Source: Candidatus Aquiluna sp. UB-MaderosW2red
GTDB taxonomy: Bacteria > Actinomycetota > Actinomycetes > Actinomycetales > Microbacteriaceae
Reading direction: 5' to 3'
NCBI RefSeq assembly: GCF_900100865.1
Contig: NZ_LT627734.1
Span: 248,001 to 312,000, forward strand
DNA: 64,000 nt
Below, piece after piece: positions 49,787 through 58,640 of this stretch. Position 1 is the first letter of the stretch, and every line of letters begins with the position of its first letter. Below the pieces are notes generated by a model. It had not been told where the DNA came from and searched no databases. It saw nothing but the letters and a program-made list of their open reading frames with translations. Made by a program: the position numbers and the translations under genes.

Positions 49787-50695
49787 TTAACTTATTCTCG
49801 AGAGCTTTTTGCCGCGGGTGTGGGATTTATTACAAGCTAGGTTTTGTGAATCCTGCGCACAGTCATCGCAAAGCAGCACCAGGTCCTTGCATCCAAGCCC
49901 CGCACAATCCAAATAACTGGAGGTCGGGGCTTCGCATCTCTCACACTCGCCGATAGTCTTGGCATCTTTTGAAAAGTTGATATTCATCCGCCTATCAAAG
50001 ACGTATAGCGAGCCTTCCCAGAGGCCTTTGTCTTTGTACTTTTCGCCGTAGCGAACTATGCCGCCTTCCATTTGATAGACCTCTTGAAAGCCGCGATTCA
50101 GCATTACGGCACTCAAAATTTCGCAGCGGATGCCACCCGTGCAATATGTGACGATTGGCTTTTCCTTTAAGTGGTCGTACTTACCCGATTCAAGCTCAGC
50201 GATAAAGTCGTGAGTGGTTTGTACATCCGGTACAACCGCATTTTTGAATTTGCCAATCTTTGCCTCAAAGGCGTTCCTGCCATCAAAAAAGACCACCTCA
50301 TCGCCTCGACTAGCCACCAACTCGTTCACTTCGTGAGGCTTTAGGTGCTTGCCGCCGTTTTGAATACCAGCTACGTCCACCTCAATCTCATCGGGGGTTG
50401 TGAACGCGACAAGCTCCTTTTTCACCTTGACTGAGAGTTTTTGGAACTCATCGCCTTTACCACTGGCCCACTTGAAGTCGACCTTGGAAAATCCCGCATA
50501 CTCCTTGGTGGCGTGGGCGTAAGTCTTTAGAGCGCTCATTTTCCCACCCAGGGTGCCGTTGATACCGTGCTCAGAGATCAGGATTCGACCCTTGAGGTTC
50601 AAAGAGGTGCACAGGGTTCTCTGCCAGAGCATCACGGCTTTCGGGTCACGAACTGGAGCAAAGCCGTAATAAAGAATGATCTTGTTGAGTGACAT
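49787..50695 (-). CDS. trhO: TrhO/UPF0176 tRNA uridine-34 hydroxylase (rhodanese-like)
   Basis: A 302-residue protein with an N-terminal acylphosphatase-like domain, a central rhodanese domain with the active Cys in [10 protein letters not shown], and a C-terminal Cys-rich part ([29 protein letters not shown]) that may bind metal. TrhO proteins hydroxylate uridine 34 of tRNA using prephenate-dependent or O2-dependent chemistry. ATG 50695 follows TAAGCT by 7 nt. It is divergent from the M13 peptidase gene, with 42 nt between. Confidence 0.9.
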   Translation of the reverse strand: MSLNKIILYYGFAPVRDPKAVMLWQRTLCTSLNLKGRILISEHGINGTLGGKMSALKTYAHATKEYAGFSKVDFKWASGKGDEFQKLSVKVKKELVAFTTPDEIEVDVAGIQNGGKHLKPHEVNELVASRGDEVVFFDGRNAFEAKIGKFKNAVVPDVQTTHDFIAELESGKYDHLKEKPIVTYCTGGIRCEILSAVMLNRGFQEVYQMEGGIVRYGEKYKDKGLWEGSLYVFDRRMNINFSKDAKTIGECERCEAPTSSYLDCAGLGCKDLVLLCDDCAQDSQNLACNKSHTRGKKLSRIS

Positions 50696-50702
50696 GTTCC
50701 CG

Positions 50703-50708
50703 AGCTTA
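50703..50708 (-). promoter_or_regulatory. -10 box of trhO
   Basis: TAAGCT on the minus strand, 7 nt before ATG 50695. Confidence 0.5.
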
Positions 50709-50725
50709 CTAATCCATGGGTTGCA

Positions 50726-50731
50726 TAGACT
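50726..50731 (+). promoter_or_regulatory. -10 box, leaderless M13 peptidase gene
   Basis: TAGACT, then 6 nt (AGAAGC) and ATG 50738. It lies 17 bp from the divergent trhO box. Confidence 0.58.
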
Positions 50732-50737
50732 AGAAGC

Positions 50738-52702
50738 ATGTCAATGCAACCAGGGCTTGATAAAGCCGGAATCAAACCATCAATCAGAGCTCAAGACGAC
50801 CTTTTTCGCCACGTGAACGGCGCCTGGTTTGATGAGACCGAAATCCCAGAGGACAAGGCCGTATACGGTTCCTTTCACATGCTCGCCGATGACTCTGAGC
50901 TAGCGGTCAGGGAGATTCTAGAAGAGGCATCAAAGAACCCCGGGCCCGGGGTGAGCCAGCAAATTGGTGACCTCTACGCAGCCTTTTTAGATCAAGAAAA
51001 AATCGACGACCAGGGCTCCGATCCGATTCGAGCGGACCTCGAGAGAATCAACCAGGTCAGCACTCTGACTGAATACTTTGTTTTATTGGCCCAACTAGAG
51101 CGCCAGGGAATCTCTGGTCTTTGGGGTAGCTACATCGATAACGATGCCGGCAACCCCGAGCGCTACTTGGCTCACCTTTACCAAGGGGGTCTCGGTTTGC
51201 CGGATGAAGATTACTATTTCAATGAAAAATACCAGGATATCCGAGATGAGTATGTTCCCCACTTGTCGAGGATGCTGATGCTCTCGGGAGTGGATGCCAG
51301 CGGTGCGATTTCGCAAGCCAAGGCCATCCTCGAATTAGAAACCAAGATCGCCAAGTTCCATTGGAACCGAGTTGAGGTTCGAGATGCCGAGAAGACCTAC
51401 AACCTCAAGAGCTTCGAGGATTTGAAAAGCCTTTCGCGAAATGTACCCTGGGATGAATACCTAAAAGCATCCAAACTTGAACCTTCATTCCTTGAATGGA
51501 ATGTAGTTGCAACACCATCGTTTTTTTGGGGCCTCGACTCAATCTTGATAATAGAAAACCTTGAGGCCTTGAAGTCTTGGCTGAGGCTTGGCTTGATTCG
51601 CGCTTATTCGCCATACCTAGCCAGCGAATTTGTCGATGAGCGCTTCTCTTTTTACGGCAAAAAGCTAACCGGTCAGCCAATGAACCGGCCACGCTGGAAG
51701 CGCGCGGTGACGCTGGTTGAAGGGGGGCTGGGCGAAGCAATCGGAGAGATCTATGTTCAAAAGCACTTCCCACCCACCTCCAAAGATCACATGGACAAAT
51801 TGGTCGGCCACCTTATTGAGGCTTATAGACAGAGCATCAGCGAACTCGACTGGATGACCCAGGAGACCAAATTGCGGGCCTTAGAAAAACTAGAGAAGTT
51901 CACGCCCAAGATTGGCTATCCGACCAAATTCAAGGACTACAGCGCAATAACAATCGATAAGGATGACTTGATCCAGTCGATCAAGAACATCAACTCTTTC
52001 GAATTTGACTACGAGGTGAAAAAGATTGGTTCGCCGATCGACAAAGAAGAGTGGCACATGACGCCACAAACCGTGAACGCTTATTACAATCCGGGCCTAA
52101 ACGAAATTGTTTTCCCAGCCGCAATCTTGCAGCCACCGTTTTTCTCCGACCGGGCCGATGATGCCGTTAACTTTGGCGGCATCGGAGCGGTGATCGGCCA
52201 CGAAATTGGCCATGGCTTTGATGACCAGGGCTCGAAATACGATGGCGATGGAAAGCTGGTCTCTTGGTGGAGCGAAAAAGACCGCACCGCCTTTGAAAAG
52301 CTAACCAAATCCCTTATCGATCAATACTCTGCGCTAACGCCCGAGCAGCTCGATGAAACTCACAAGGTCAACGGCGAGCTCACTATTGGTGAGAACATCG
52401 GAGACCTTGGCGGTTTGGGAATTGCATGGAAGGCCTATCAGCTTTCACTCGGAGCTAAAGAGCCCGAGGTGATCGATGGCTATTCGGCAGCTCAACGCTT
52501 CTTGATGTCCTGGGCGCAGTGCTGGCGCGGCATTAGCCGCGATGAGATTGCGATCCAAAGACTTGCAACCGATCCCCACTCTCCGCCGGAATTTAGGTGC
52601 AATCAGGTGGTGAAAAACCTAGACATCTACTACGAAGCTTTTGGGGTAACCGAGTCCGACCAAATGTGGCTTGAGCCCAAAAAGCGAGTGGTGATCTGGT
52701 GA
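50738..52702 (+). CDS. M13-family zinc metallopeptidase (neprilysin-like)
   Basis: A 654-residue M13 endopeptidase. The zinc motif is HEIGH ([14 protein letters not shown]) and the third ligand Glu lies in ENIGDLGG. It also has the conserved NAYYNP and the C-terminal [19 protein letters not shown] block. There is no signal peptide or membrane anchor, so unlike mammalian neprilysin it should be cytoplasmic, like many actinobacterial homologues. ATG 50738 follows a TAGACT box by 6 nt. The stop overlaps the thioesterase start by 4 nt (GTGA), so the two are co-expressed. Confidence 0.92.
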   Translation: MSMQPGLDKAGIKPSIRAQDDLFRHVNGAWFDETEIPEDKAVYGSFHMLADDSELAVREILEEASKNPGPGVSQQIGDLYAAFLDQEKIDDQGSDPIRADLERINQVSTLTEYFVLLAQLERQGISGLWGSYIDNDAGNPERYLAHLYQGGLGLPDEDYYFNEKYQDIRDEYVPHLSRMLMLSGVDASGAISQAKAILELETKIAKFHWNRVEVRDAEKTYNLKSFEDLKSLSRNVPWDEYLKASKLEPSFLEWNVVATPSFFWGLDSILIIENLEALKSWLRLGLIRAYSPYLASEFVDERFSFYGKKLTGQPMNRPRWKRAVTLVEGGLGEAIGEIYVQKHFPPTSKDHMDKLVGHLIEAYRQSISELDWMTQETKLRALEKLEKFTPKIGYPTKFKDYSAITIDKDDLIQSIKNINSFEFDYEVKKIGSPIDKEEWHMTPQTVNAYYNPGLNEIVFPAAILQPPFFSDRADDAVNFGGIGAVIGHEIGHGFDDQGSKYDGDGKLVSWWSEKDRTAFEKLTKSLIDQYSALTPEQLDETHKVNGELTIGENIGDLGGLGIAWKAYQLSLGAKEPEVIDGYSAAQRFLMSWAQCWRGISRDEIAIQRLATDPHSPPEFRCNQVVKNLDIYYEAFGVTESDQMWLEPKKRVVIW

Positions 52703-53250
52703 AACTCTGGTTCCGCATTCTCTACATCACTCTAAGTTGGCGCAGGCGCTCGAAGCTCGAGATTCACGAAGTATCTAAGGTCACCCTTCGAGTGATGCCC
52801 TCGGATCTCGATGTTTATAACCACATGAACAACGGGGTGTTTTTAACACTGATGGACATTGGTCGTTACGACCAAGGACTTAGAACGGGGTTCTGGCAGC
52901 TTTGGAAGAAAAAAGGCTGGTACCCAATCGTGGTGAATTCAACAATCAGCTACCGCAAGTCCTTAGAGCCTTGGCAGAAATTCGATCTCGAAACCAAGGT
53001 GCTGGGCTGGGATGAGGTGGCCGTCTACATTGAGCAGCGCTTTGTTAGAAACGGCGAGATTTATGCCAAGGCAGTCATGCGGGGCAGGTTTCTAAAAAAG
53101 AGCTGGGGCATTTTGACCCCCCAAGAGGTGATGGAGGGTTCGGGAGGCTGGAAAACAAAGGTCCCAGTGGTCCCAGAGTGGGTGCTCAGGTGGGCCAAAG
53201 ACACTCAGCTACCAAAGGGCAAAGAGCCAGCCCCGAGCACTTGGGACTAA
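52699..53250 (+). CDS. Acyl-CoA thioesterase-like hotdog protein
   Basis: A 183-residue single hotdog-fold protein with the 4HBT-type signature DLDVYNHMNNGVFLTLMDIGRYD and the central strand VVNSTISYRKSLEPW. It probably hydrolyses acyl-CoA or acyl-ACP thioesters; the substrate is not predictable. GTG 52699 overlaps the peptidase stop (GTGA). The C-terminal 40 residues after the fold are basic and Pro-rich. Confidence 0.83.
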   Translation: MKLWFRILYITLSWRRRSKLEIHEVSKVTLRVMPSDLDVYNHMNNGVFLTLMDIGRYDQGLRTGFWQLWKKKGWYPIVVNSTISYRKSLEPWQKFDLETKVLGWDEVAVYIEQRFVRNGEIYAKAVMRGRFLKKSWGILTPQEVMEGSGGWKTKVPVVPEWVLRWAKDTQLPKGKEPAPSTWD

Positions 53251-53267
53251 AAACCGGTTACCTTCGA

Positions 53268-53594
53268 CTAGACCCCTGGCCAACGACAGGCCGCAACCGC
53301 ATCTTCTATTGAGCCTTTAAGTAGGTCATGGGTTTCGGGGTGCTTCTCCATATATTTCACGGTGTAGGAGCAAATCGGTATCACCCGAAGGTTACCGATC
53401 TCCCTGATGCTCGCCAGGGATTCTCTAAGCAAAATTGCAGCCAAGTTTTTACCCTGCTGGGCAGGGTTTACTTCGGTGTGGACCAAGCTGATTTCGCCAG
53501 CCTCGATTGCATAGTCCATCAGTCCAACTCGGGTGCCTTCTAGATAGAGCTCATAACGATTATTTTGAGAGTCGTGTCTGACTTGAGTATCCAT
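53268..53594 (-). CDS. Small GNAT-type N-acetyltransferase (NATD1/YidJ-like)
   Basis: A 108-residue protein of the short GNAT branch: LVHTEVNPAQQGKNLAAILLRESL (acetyl-CoA binding) and VIPICSYTVKYMEKHPE. The length is typical. The substrate is unknown. ATG 53594 lies 17 nt from the start of the divergent methyltransferase gene, and the two appear to share a single AT-rich -10 core. Confidence 0.85.
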   Translation of the reverse strand: MDTQVRHDSQNNRYELYLEGTRVGLMDYAIEAGEISLVHTEVNPAQQGKNLAAILLRESLASIREIGNLRVIPICSYTVKYMEKHPETHDLLKGSIEDAVAACRWPGV

Positions 53595-53599
53595 GGTGT

Positions 53600-53605
53600 T
53601 AATCT
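53600..53605 (+). promoter_or_regulatory. -10 box of the methyltransferase gene, overlapped by the divergent one
   Basis: TAATCT, then 6 nt (TCTAAC) and GTG 53612. On the minus strand AAGATT (53601-53606) lies 6 nt before the divergent ATG 53594, so two -10 elements occupy the same bases. Confidence 0.5.
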
Positions 53606-53611
53606 TCTAAC

Positions 53612-54448
53612 GTGTCGAAGAATCAGTTATTCGTTGGTGACAACCTTGCCATACTCAAGGCGCTTCCCACTAGTGGCTTTCAGCTGATCTACATTGACCC
53701 ACCCTTTAACACCGGCCGAATGCAAGAACGAACCAATCGTTCATCCAGGCAAAGCGAGACTGGAAGGCTGGGTTTCCAAGGCAAGCTGTATGAGCAGATT
53801 GTCCAATCCGTGCTCTCCTACGACGATGCCTTTGCGGACTACTGGGCCTTTTTGGAACCAAGGCTCGAAGAGGCTTGGCGGTTATTGAATCACACCGGAA
53901 CTCTCTATTTGCATCTTGACTACCGTGAGGTTCACTACGCCAAAGTTCTGCTCGATGCACTTTTTGGCAGGGAGTGCTTTCTAAATGAAATTATTTGGGC
54001 TTATGACTACGGTGGAAAATCAAAGAGCCGCTGGCCTGCAAAGCATGACACCATCTTGGTTTATGTGAAGGACCCAAAAAGCTATTACTTCAATAACGAG
54101 GAAGTGGACAGAGAGCCCTACATGGCTCCGGGTCTAGTCACTAAAGAAAAAGTCGAACGTGGCAAATTGCCTACCGATGTTTGGTGGCACACAATTGTCT
54201 CGCCAACCGGAAAAGAAAAGACGGGCTATCCGACCCAAAAGCCCGAGGGCGTTCTCAGAAGAATCATTCAGGCATCTTCAAAACCAGGAGACACGGTGTT
54301 GGACTTCTTTGCCGGCTCAGGAACCACAGGGGCTGTTGCTCATAAACTCCATCGCCACTTTACTTTGGTTGATCAAAACCAAGAGGCGATAGAGGTCATA
54401 ACCAAAAGGCTCGATGCCATCGGTGCTAGCTATCAGGTTCTGCGCTAA
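53612..54448 (+). CDS. Orphan DNA methyltransferase (beta class, m6A or m4C)
   Basis: A 278-residue amino-methyltransferase. The catalytic motif IV is DPPFNTG near residue 29 and the SAM motif I block is LDFFAGSGTTGAVAHKL near residue 230; this IV-before-I order is the beta class. It also has LYLHLDYREVHYAKVLLD and YPTQKPE (motif X). No restriction-enzyme, specificity or translocase gene is adjacent, so it is probably a solitary epigenetic or cell-cycle methyltransferase like CcrM. GTG 53612 is fixed by the TAATCT box. The 3' end overlaps the convergent permease gene by 23 nt. The recognition site is unknown. Confidence 0.9.
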   Translation: MSKNQLFVGDNLAILKALPTSGFQLIYIDPPFNTGRMQERTNRSSRQSETGRLGFQGKLYEQIVQSVLSYDDAFADYWAFLEPRLEEAWRLLNHTGTLYLHLDYREVHYAKVLLDALFGRECFLNEIIWAYDYGGKSKSRWPAKHDTILVYVKDPKSYYFNNEEVDREPYMAPGLVTKEKVERGKLPTDVWWHTIVSPTGKEKTGYPTQKPEGVLRRIIQASSKPGDTVLDFFAGSGTTGAVAHKLHRHFTLVDQNQEAIEVITKRLDAIGASYQVLR

Positions 54449-55820
54449 CCAACCACACAACGTATGCCGCTAGAAGAATGAATAAAGTCGCTGCCGCCAT
54501 GGCCATACCGAGGTTCTCAGCACCGGGTCTCGAGGCCAGCCGAAACATCACCAACGGCAGAGTCTCATTTGAGCCGTAGGCTAAAAATGATGCGGCGCCG
54601 AATTCACCCAAAGATATTAAAGATCCAAAGGCTACGGTGATAGAAATAGGCCTACGCAAAGTTGGTAGTTCGATTGCCCAAAACCTTTGAGATTTCCCTG
54701 CTCCATCGACCTCAGCGGCATCCAGGATTTCCTGATCCATGCTCGCTCGTGCTGGTTGAATCACCTGATAGCAAAGCGGCACAACAAACAGCACCTGAAT
54801 TATCGGCACAAGTAACCAAGAGCTTGAAATGGTTATTGGTAGATAACCCGATAGCACTAAGAAAAAGAGACCAAAAACCACGGGCGATACCCCGAGTGGT
54901 AACAGCACCAGCGCGCGCAATCTAGAAAACCTTGCTAACCACCAGGTCAACGGTAGGGTAATCGCCAGAGTCACTAGCAAATTTCGCAAGCTGTTGCCAG
55001 CCGCTTCTAGAACGCTGAGGTTGAGTATCTCCCTGCTGCCTCGCCCTGCCAGATTCATGAAATTTTCTATTCCAGCACCAGTGAAAAATGCTCGATGAAA
55101 CACCCCGAGTAATAGGGCGACAACGGCCAGAGTGAATAGCCAACCAATTACCAATGACGTGGCTCCGGCTGATCGTTTTTGATATTCAAGAGCGCCAAAT
55201 AACGGCAGCGCCTCCTGGTTCTTTGGACGTGAGATAAGAACCAATCCCATGGTTAAGAGTGTTTGAAGTAGCGCAATGATTCCGGCTTGCTGAAGATCTA
55301 GCTTTTGCAGGGCAGAGACGTAAATTTCGGTTTCGAGGGTTTTTATTTTGCCTTGGCCGAGCATTCGAATCAACCCGAAGCTTGTGGCACTGTAGAGGGC
55401 GATTAATAGCGAACCGGCTGACAGTGCTGGAATTAGCTGGGGTAATGCAATGTATCTTCCAATTTGCGAGGCCGTTGCACCATCCAGCTCTGCGGCTTGA
55501 GCCTGATCCAGGGGCAGCCTATTGCTAAGAATCACCCTGGCAGCAAAGCCAGCATTCATCAGAACGTGGGCGGCCAAGATCCAGTAGATTCCAAATCTGG
55601 AATCTAAGTCAAGCTGATTTTGAATTGGTAGGAACGTCAGGCCAATCAGAAATGCAGGCAGCACAAATGGCAGTGTCAGAATTGCGGCAAGAATCCTTCG
55701 GGGTGTTCTTGCTAGCGAACCAAGCCAGTTTGCGATCGGAAAGCCTAGGGCCATCGCAACCACCGCACTCATCAGTGCGATGAATGCGGTGGTTGCGAGG
55801 AGCTCTAAGTTAGTTGTCAA
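54426..55820 (-). CDS. thiP: Thiamine-type ABC importer permease (ThiP-like)
   Basis: A 464-residue permease with about twelve helices in two halves, each with an ATPase-contact loop (AELDGATASQIGRYIALPQLIP and AAEVDGAGKSQRFWAIELPTLRRP). This fused-permease layout is typical of ThiP and iron(III)-type importers. It overlaps the binding-protein gene by 11 nt and lies under the TPP riboswitch, so thiamine or a derivative is the likely cargo. No ATPase gene follows; the next gene is on the opposite strand. Confidence 0.85.
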   Translation of the reverse strand: MTTNLELLATTAFIALMSAVVAMALGFPIANWLGSLARTPRRILAAILTLPFVLPAFLIGLTFLPIQNQLDLDSRFGIYWILAAHVLMNAGFAARVILSNRLPLDQAQAAELDGATASQIGRYIALPQLIPALSAGSLLIALYSATSFGLIRMLGQGKIKTLETEIYVSALQKLDLQQAGIIALLQTLLTMGLVLISRPKNQEALPLFGALEYQKRSAGATSLVIGWLFTLAVVALLLGVFHRAFFTGAGIENFMNLAGRGSREILNLSVLEAAGNSLRNLLVTLAITLPLTWWLARFSRLRALVLLPLGVSPVVFGLFFLVLSGYLPITISSSWLLVPIIQVLFVVPLCYQVIQPARASMDQEILDAAEVDGAGKSQRFWAIELPTLRRPISITVAFGSLISLGEFGAASFLAYGSNETLPLVMFRLASRPGAENLGMAMAAATLFILLAAYVVWLVSAEPDS

Positions 55821-56766
55821 ACAGCGCTGACCAGCTGGTTAGCCACTTGGCGCGATCCTTTGCGAAATCCAAATCTTCGCCAATGGTTGATTCGGCAGGG
55901 AGGGCGAATGCGGCCCATGATTCAGGTAGTACTGTCCCTGTCACACTCGGGTAGACATACATTGCCTCTGGAACTGAGCGCTGAAATGAGTCGCTTTGAA
56001 GGAATTCAATCAGCGCTTTGGCACCCGGCTGGTTGGCGGAATTGGTTAGCACGCCAGCATATTCAATTTGTCTAAAGCACTCTTGAGTTAGTGCTTTGGT
56101 GCCGGCTTTACCATTTTCGCCCACCTCTGCCGCGGGACTAGAGGCGTAGCTTAGAACAATCGGCCTGGTGCCGCCGTAGCGCGTGAAATCAACAAAGTAG
56201 GCGTCCTCCCAGCTGCCAGCAACTTTTAGGTCATTGCTCTTAAGGTTTGCCCAGTAGTTGAATGTTTCGATCTCAGAGTCAAAGCCCGCGATTGTTGTGG
56301 CGAGAAACGCCAGCCCTGGTGAGGATAGGTTTGGGTTGCTGACCACGGTAAGCGAGCGGTATTGCTCTAGCGCTAAGTCACGCCAAGACGAGGGTGCTTG
56401 AATTTGGTTTTCTTCAAACCAAGCGATGTCGTAATTGAAACAAACATCGGAGTAGTTGATTTCGGTTAGATTGCCATCGACTATCTCGTTCTCGGTAGCT
56501 ATTGAGGCAAAGGTGTTGTCGATGCCGTAAAAAGCATCGGCTACTGGAGCATTTTTAGTCAGCACCAGCTGGTTGGTTAGGGAGCCAGTGTCACCGAGGC
56601 GAAGTATCTCTAATTGGTAGCCGGTCTCTGATTCGAATTCTGCAATTAACTCATCGCTGATTGCAAATGAGTCGTGTGTGGCGATTCTCACCAGCGTATT
56701 TTCGGTAGCGGTGCAGCCGGTTAGGGCCAGGGCCGCAAGTGCTGCCACTGTGATTAGTTTTTTCAT
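55810..56766 (-). CDS. thiB: Thiamine-type substrate-binding lipoprotein (ThiB-like)
   Basis: A 318-residue binding protein with a lipoprotein signal (ALTGC, Cys at about residue 18). Motifs include VRIATHDSFAISDELIAEFESETGY, FYGIDNTFAS and SDVCFNYDIAWFEENQI, typical of the ThiB/TbpA group. It captures thiamine outside the membrane and passes it to the ThiP-like permease. ATG 56766 is preceded by AGAAAGG, which can pair in a hairpin in the leader. The TPP riboswitch at 56809-56897 supports the assignment. Confidence 0.88.
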   Translation of the reverse strand: MKKLITVAALAALALTGCTATENTLVRIATHDSFAISDELIAEFESETGYQLEILRLGDTGSLTNQLVLTKNAPVADAFYGIDNTFASIATENEIVDGNLTEINYSDVCFNYDIAWFEENQIQAPSSWRDLALEQYRSLTVVSNPNLSSPGLAFLATTIAGFDSEIETFNYWANLKSNDLKVAGSWEDAYFVDFTRYGGTRPIVLSYASSPAAEVGENGKAGTKALTQECFRQIEYAGVLTNSANQPGAKALIEFLQSDSFQRSVPEAMYVYPSVTGTVLPESWAAFALPAESTIGEDLDFAKDRAKWLTSWSALFDN

Positions 56767-56769
56767 TTC

Positions 56770-56796
56770 GTGCCTTTCTAATTATTAGTTAGGCAC
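56770..56796 (-). promoter_or_regulatory. Hairpin covering the thiB ribosome-binding site
   Basis: GTGCCT (minus strand of 56791-56796) can pair with AGGCAC (minus strand of 56770-56775), enclosing or overlapping the AGAAAGG site just before ATG 56766. This fits a translational expression platform for the riboswitch. Confidence 0.5.
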
Positions 56797-56808
56797 GGGT
56801 TTTATTAA

Positions 56809-56897
56809 GAGTTGTCTCCTTGCGCTGGCATTATCCAGATCAAGTTTGACGGTCGAAGACAAATTAGTCTTCCTCTCAGTCTGGTTTACCCAAACTC
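56809..56897 (-). promoter_or_regulatory. TPP riboswitch (THI element)
   Basis: On the minus strand the conserved blocks occur in order: GGGT, CTGAGAGG, a variable P3 hairpin (GAAGAC/GTCTTC), then CTTGATCTGGATAATGCCAGCG and AAGGAGAC. GAGTT/AACTC (ends near 56897 and 56809) forms P1. It senses thiamine pyrophosphate and should switch off the importer genes when TPP is abundant. Confidence 0.95.
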
Positions 56898-56911
56898 CCG
56901 TGTTGCTTCCA

Positions 56912-56917
56912 ATTATA
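56912..56917 (-). promoter_or_regulatory. -10 box of the thiamine importer operon
   Basis: Consensus TATAAT on the minus strand, 14 nt before the riboswitch. The -35 is weak and lies within the end of the MFS gene. Confidence 0.65.
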
Positions 56918-56927
56918 GGCGCAGGGT

Positions 56928-58559
56928 TTAGGCTCCTTGCGCGGCCGCCTCGGCGTTCTCCTGGGAGGCACTCTTGGAGCGAAGCGGGACCTCTTTAATA
57001 AAGAAAGTAATCACAAACGCGATTGCCGTTGCAATCGCCGCTCCCAAAAACACTCCGTAGGCCGATTCCACAAATCCGATTCTAAAAGGCAGCGAAAGCC
57101 TCTCATCAACACCAATCAGGAATGAACTGTCCGAGGTGATGCCTGCCGCCGCCGCACCGGGATCTCCGGTCAGCAACTCGATGATGGCGTTATTTGCAGG
57201 ATTGGCTTGCACTAGGGGGTCTTGTAAAGCGGCACTGACCCCGGCTTGAACATCGGCACGGCCAAAGCTTCCAGCAATCTTGTCCGCGACCTGGCCAAAC
57301 AGAATCGACATGAAGACTGCGACCCCAAGGGTTCCACCCATCTGGCGAAAGAAGGTCGCTGAGCTGGTTGCAACGCCGATGTCTTTTGATTCAACGGCGT
57401 TTTGGCTTGAGACCATGATGGTCTGCATCAGCTGGCCGAGGCCCAAACCAATCAACACCATGCCAATTGACATAACCCAAATTGGGCTATCGGCCGTGAG
57501 AAGAACAAGCATGTAGAGATAGCCAGCGAATAGAGTCGCGGTTCCCACATTCATAAAGATGCGGTACTTGCCGGTCTTTGATGTGTAGCGACCGGAGAGA
57601 ATTGTTGCGGTCATCATCCCGCCAACCATTGGCAACATCAAAAAGCCCGCCTGGGTTGGGTTGGCGCCATAGGCAACTTGAATAATCAACGGCAACGTGA
57701 TCATTCCGCCAAACATGCCAAGACCCACGATCACTCCGAGAATCTGGGTCCTTGCAAACACCTTGTTCTTGAATAATGACAGTGGAATAAGGGCCGCCTC
57801 GCCCATTTTTTTCTCGACCAAAATAAACGCAATGATTCCAGAAATTCCAAGCACATACATACCGATTGCAAGCGGTGAGTCCCAGCCCCAGCTGCGACCC
57901 TGCTCGGCAACCAACAAGATTGGCACAACACCCATAATGATCGTGACGGCTCCCCACCAGTCGATTTTTTGAGGTCTAGGGGTGTGTGGCACGTGCAAAA
58001 AGGTAAGCACCATAAACATTGAGATAGCACCGATTGGAAGGTTGATTAAAAATACCCAACGCCAGCCATCAATCCAAAGAATCTGATCCACCCCGGCAAA
58101 GAGCCCACCAACAATCGGGCCGATAACCGAGGAGGTTCCAAAGACCGCTAGGAACATGCCCTGGTAGCGAGCCCTTTCTCGAGGCGGCACGATGTCCGCC
58201 ACGATTGTTAGGGCCAACGAGAATAACCCTCCGGCACCTAGGCCCTGAAGCGCTCGGAAACCGGCCAGCTCAATCATGCTGGTTGCGAAGCCAGAGGTCA
58301 GTGAGCCAATCACAAATATGGTGATGGCAACCATAAATAGCGGCCGTCGACCAAAGATGTCCCCGAGCTTGCCGTAAATAGGGGTGGAGATGGTGGAAGT
58401 GATCAAATAGGCGGTTGTTGCCCAAGCTTGAAGGGCAAGACCATCTAAGTCATCGGCGATGGTACGCATCGCCGAACCGACCACCGATTGGTCCAATGCG
58501 GCCAGGAACATGCCGGACATGAGTCCCGCAAGTACCAAAAGAATCTGTTTATGTGACAT
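56928..58559 (-). CDS. MFS drug-efflux transporter, DHA2 (14-helix) family
   Basis: A 543-residue proton-coupled exporter with about fourteen helices. Motifs are GMFLAALDQSVVGSAMRTI in helix 1, GKLGDIFGRRPLF (motif A) and GPIVGGLFAGVDQILWIDGWRWVFLINLPIG (motif C and the next helix), as in the EmrB/QacA group. The start ATG 58559 (SHKQILLVLAG) is preferred over TTG 58613 because the family begins there and TAATTC lies 7 nt upstream. It probably exports drugs or metabolites. The C-terminal tail is Ala/Glu/Gln-rich. Confidence 0.88.
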   Translation of the reverse strand: MSHKQILLVLAGLMSGMFLAALDQSVVGSAMRTIADDLDGLALQAWATTAYLITSTISTPIYGKLGDIFGRRPLFMVAITIFVIGSLTSGFATSMIELAGFRALQGLGAGGLFSLALTIVADIVPPRERARYQGMFLAVFGTSSVIGPIVGGLFAGVDQILWIDGWRWVFLINLPIGAISMFMVLTFLHVPHTPRPQKIDWWGAVTIIMGVVPILLVAEQGRSWGWDSPLAIGMYVLGISGIIAFILVEKKMGEAALIPLSLFKNKVFARTQILGVIVGLGMFGGMITLPLIIQVAYGANPTQAGFLMLPMVGGMMTATILSGRYTSKTGKYRIFMNVGTATLFAGYLYMLVLLTADSPIWVMSIGMVLIGLGLGQLMQTIMVSSQNAVESKDIGVATSSATFFRQMGGTLGVAVFMSILFGQVADKIAGSFGRADVQAGVSAALQDPLVQANPANNAIIELLTGDPGAAAAGITSDSSFLIGVDERLSLPFRIGFVESAYGVFLGAAIATAIAFVITFFIKEVPLRSKSASQENAEAAAQGA

Positions 58560-58628
58560 TTGGCCTGAATTAGCAGCCAATTTTGCGGCTTCCCGCCGAG
58601 TTTTCGCGGACAAATAAGCTCCAAGACT

Positions 58629-58634
58629 TAGGGT
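58629..58634 (+). promoter_or_regulatory. -10 box deciding the start of the VanY-type gene
   Basis: TAGGGT, then 6 nt (TGTTAG) and GTG 58641. It favours the GTG over the later ATG 58659. Confidence 0.5.
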
Positions 58635-58640
58635 TGTTAG

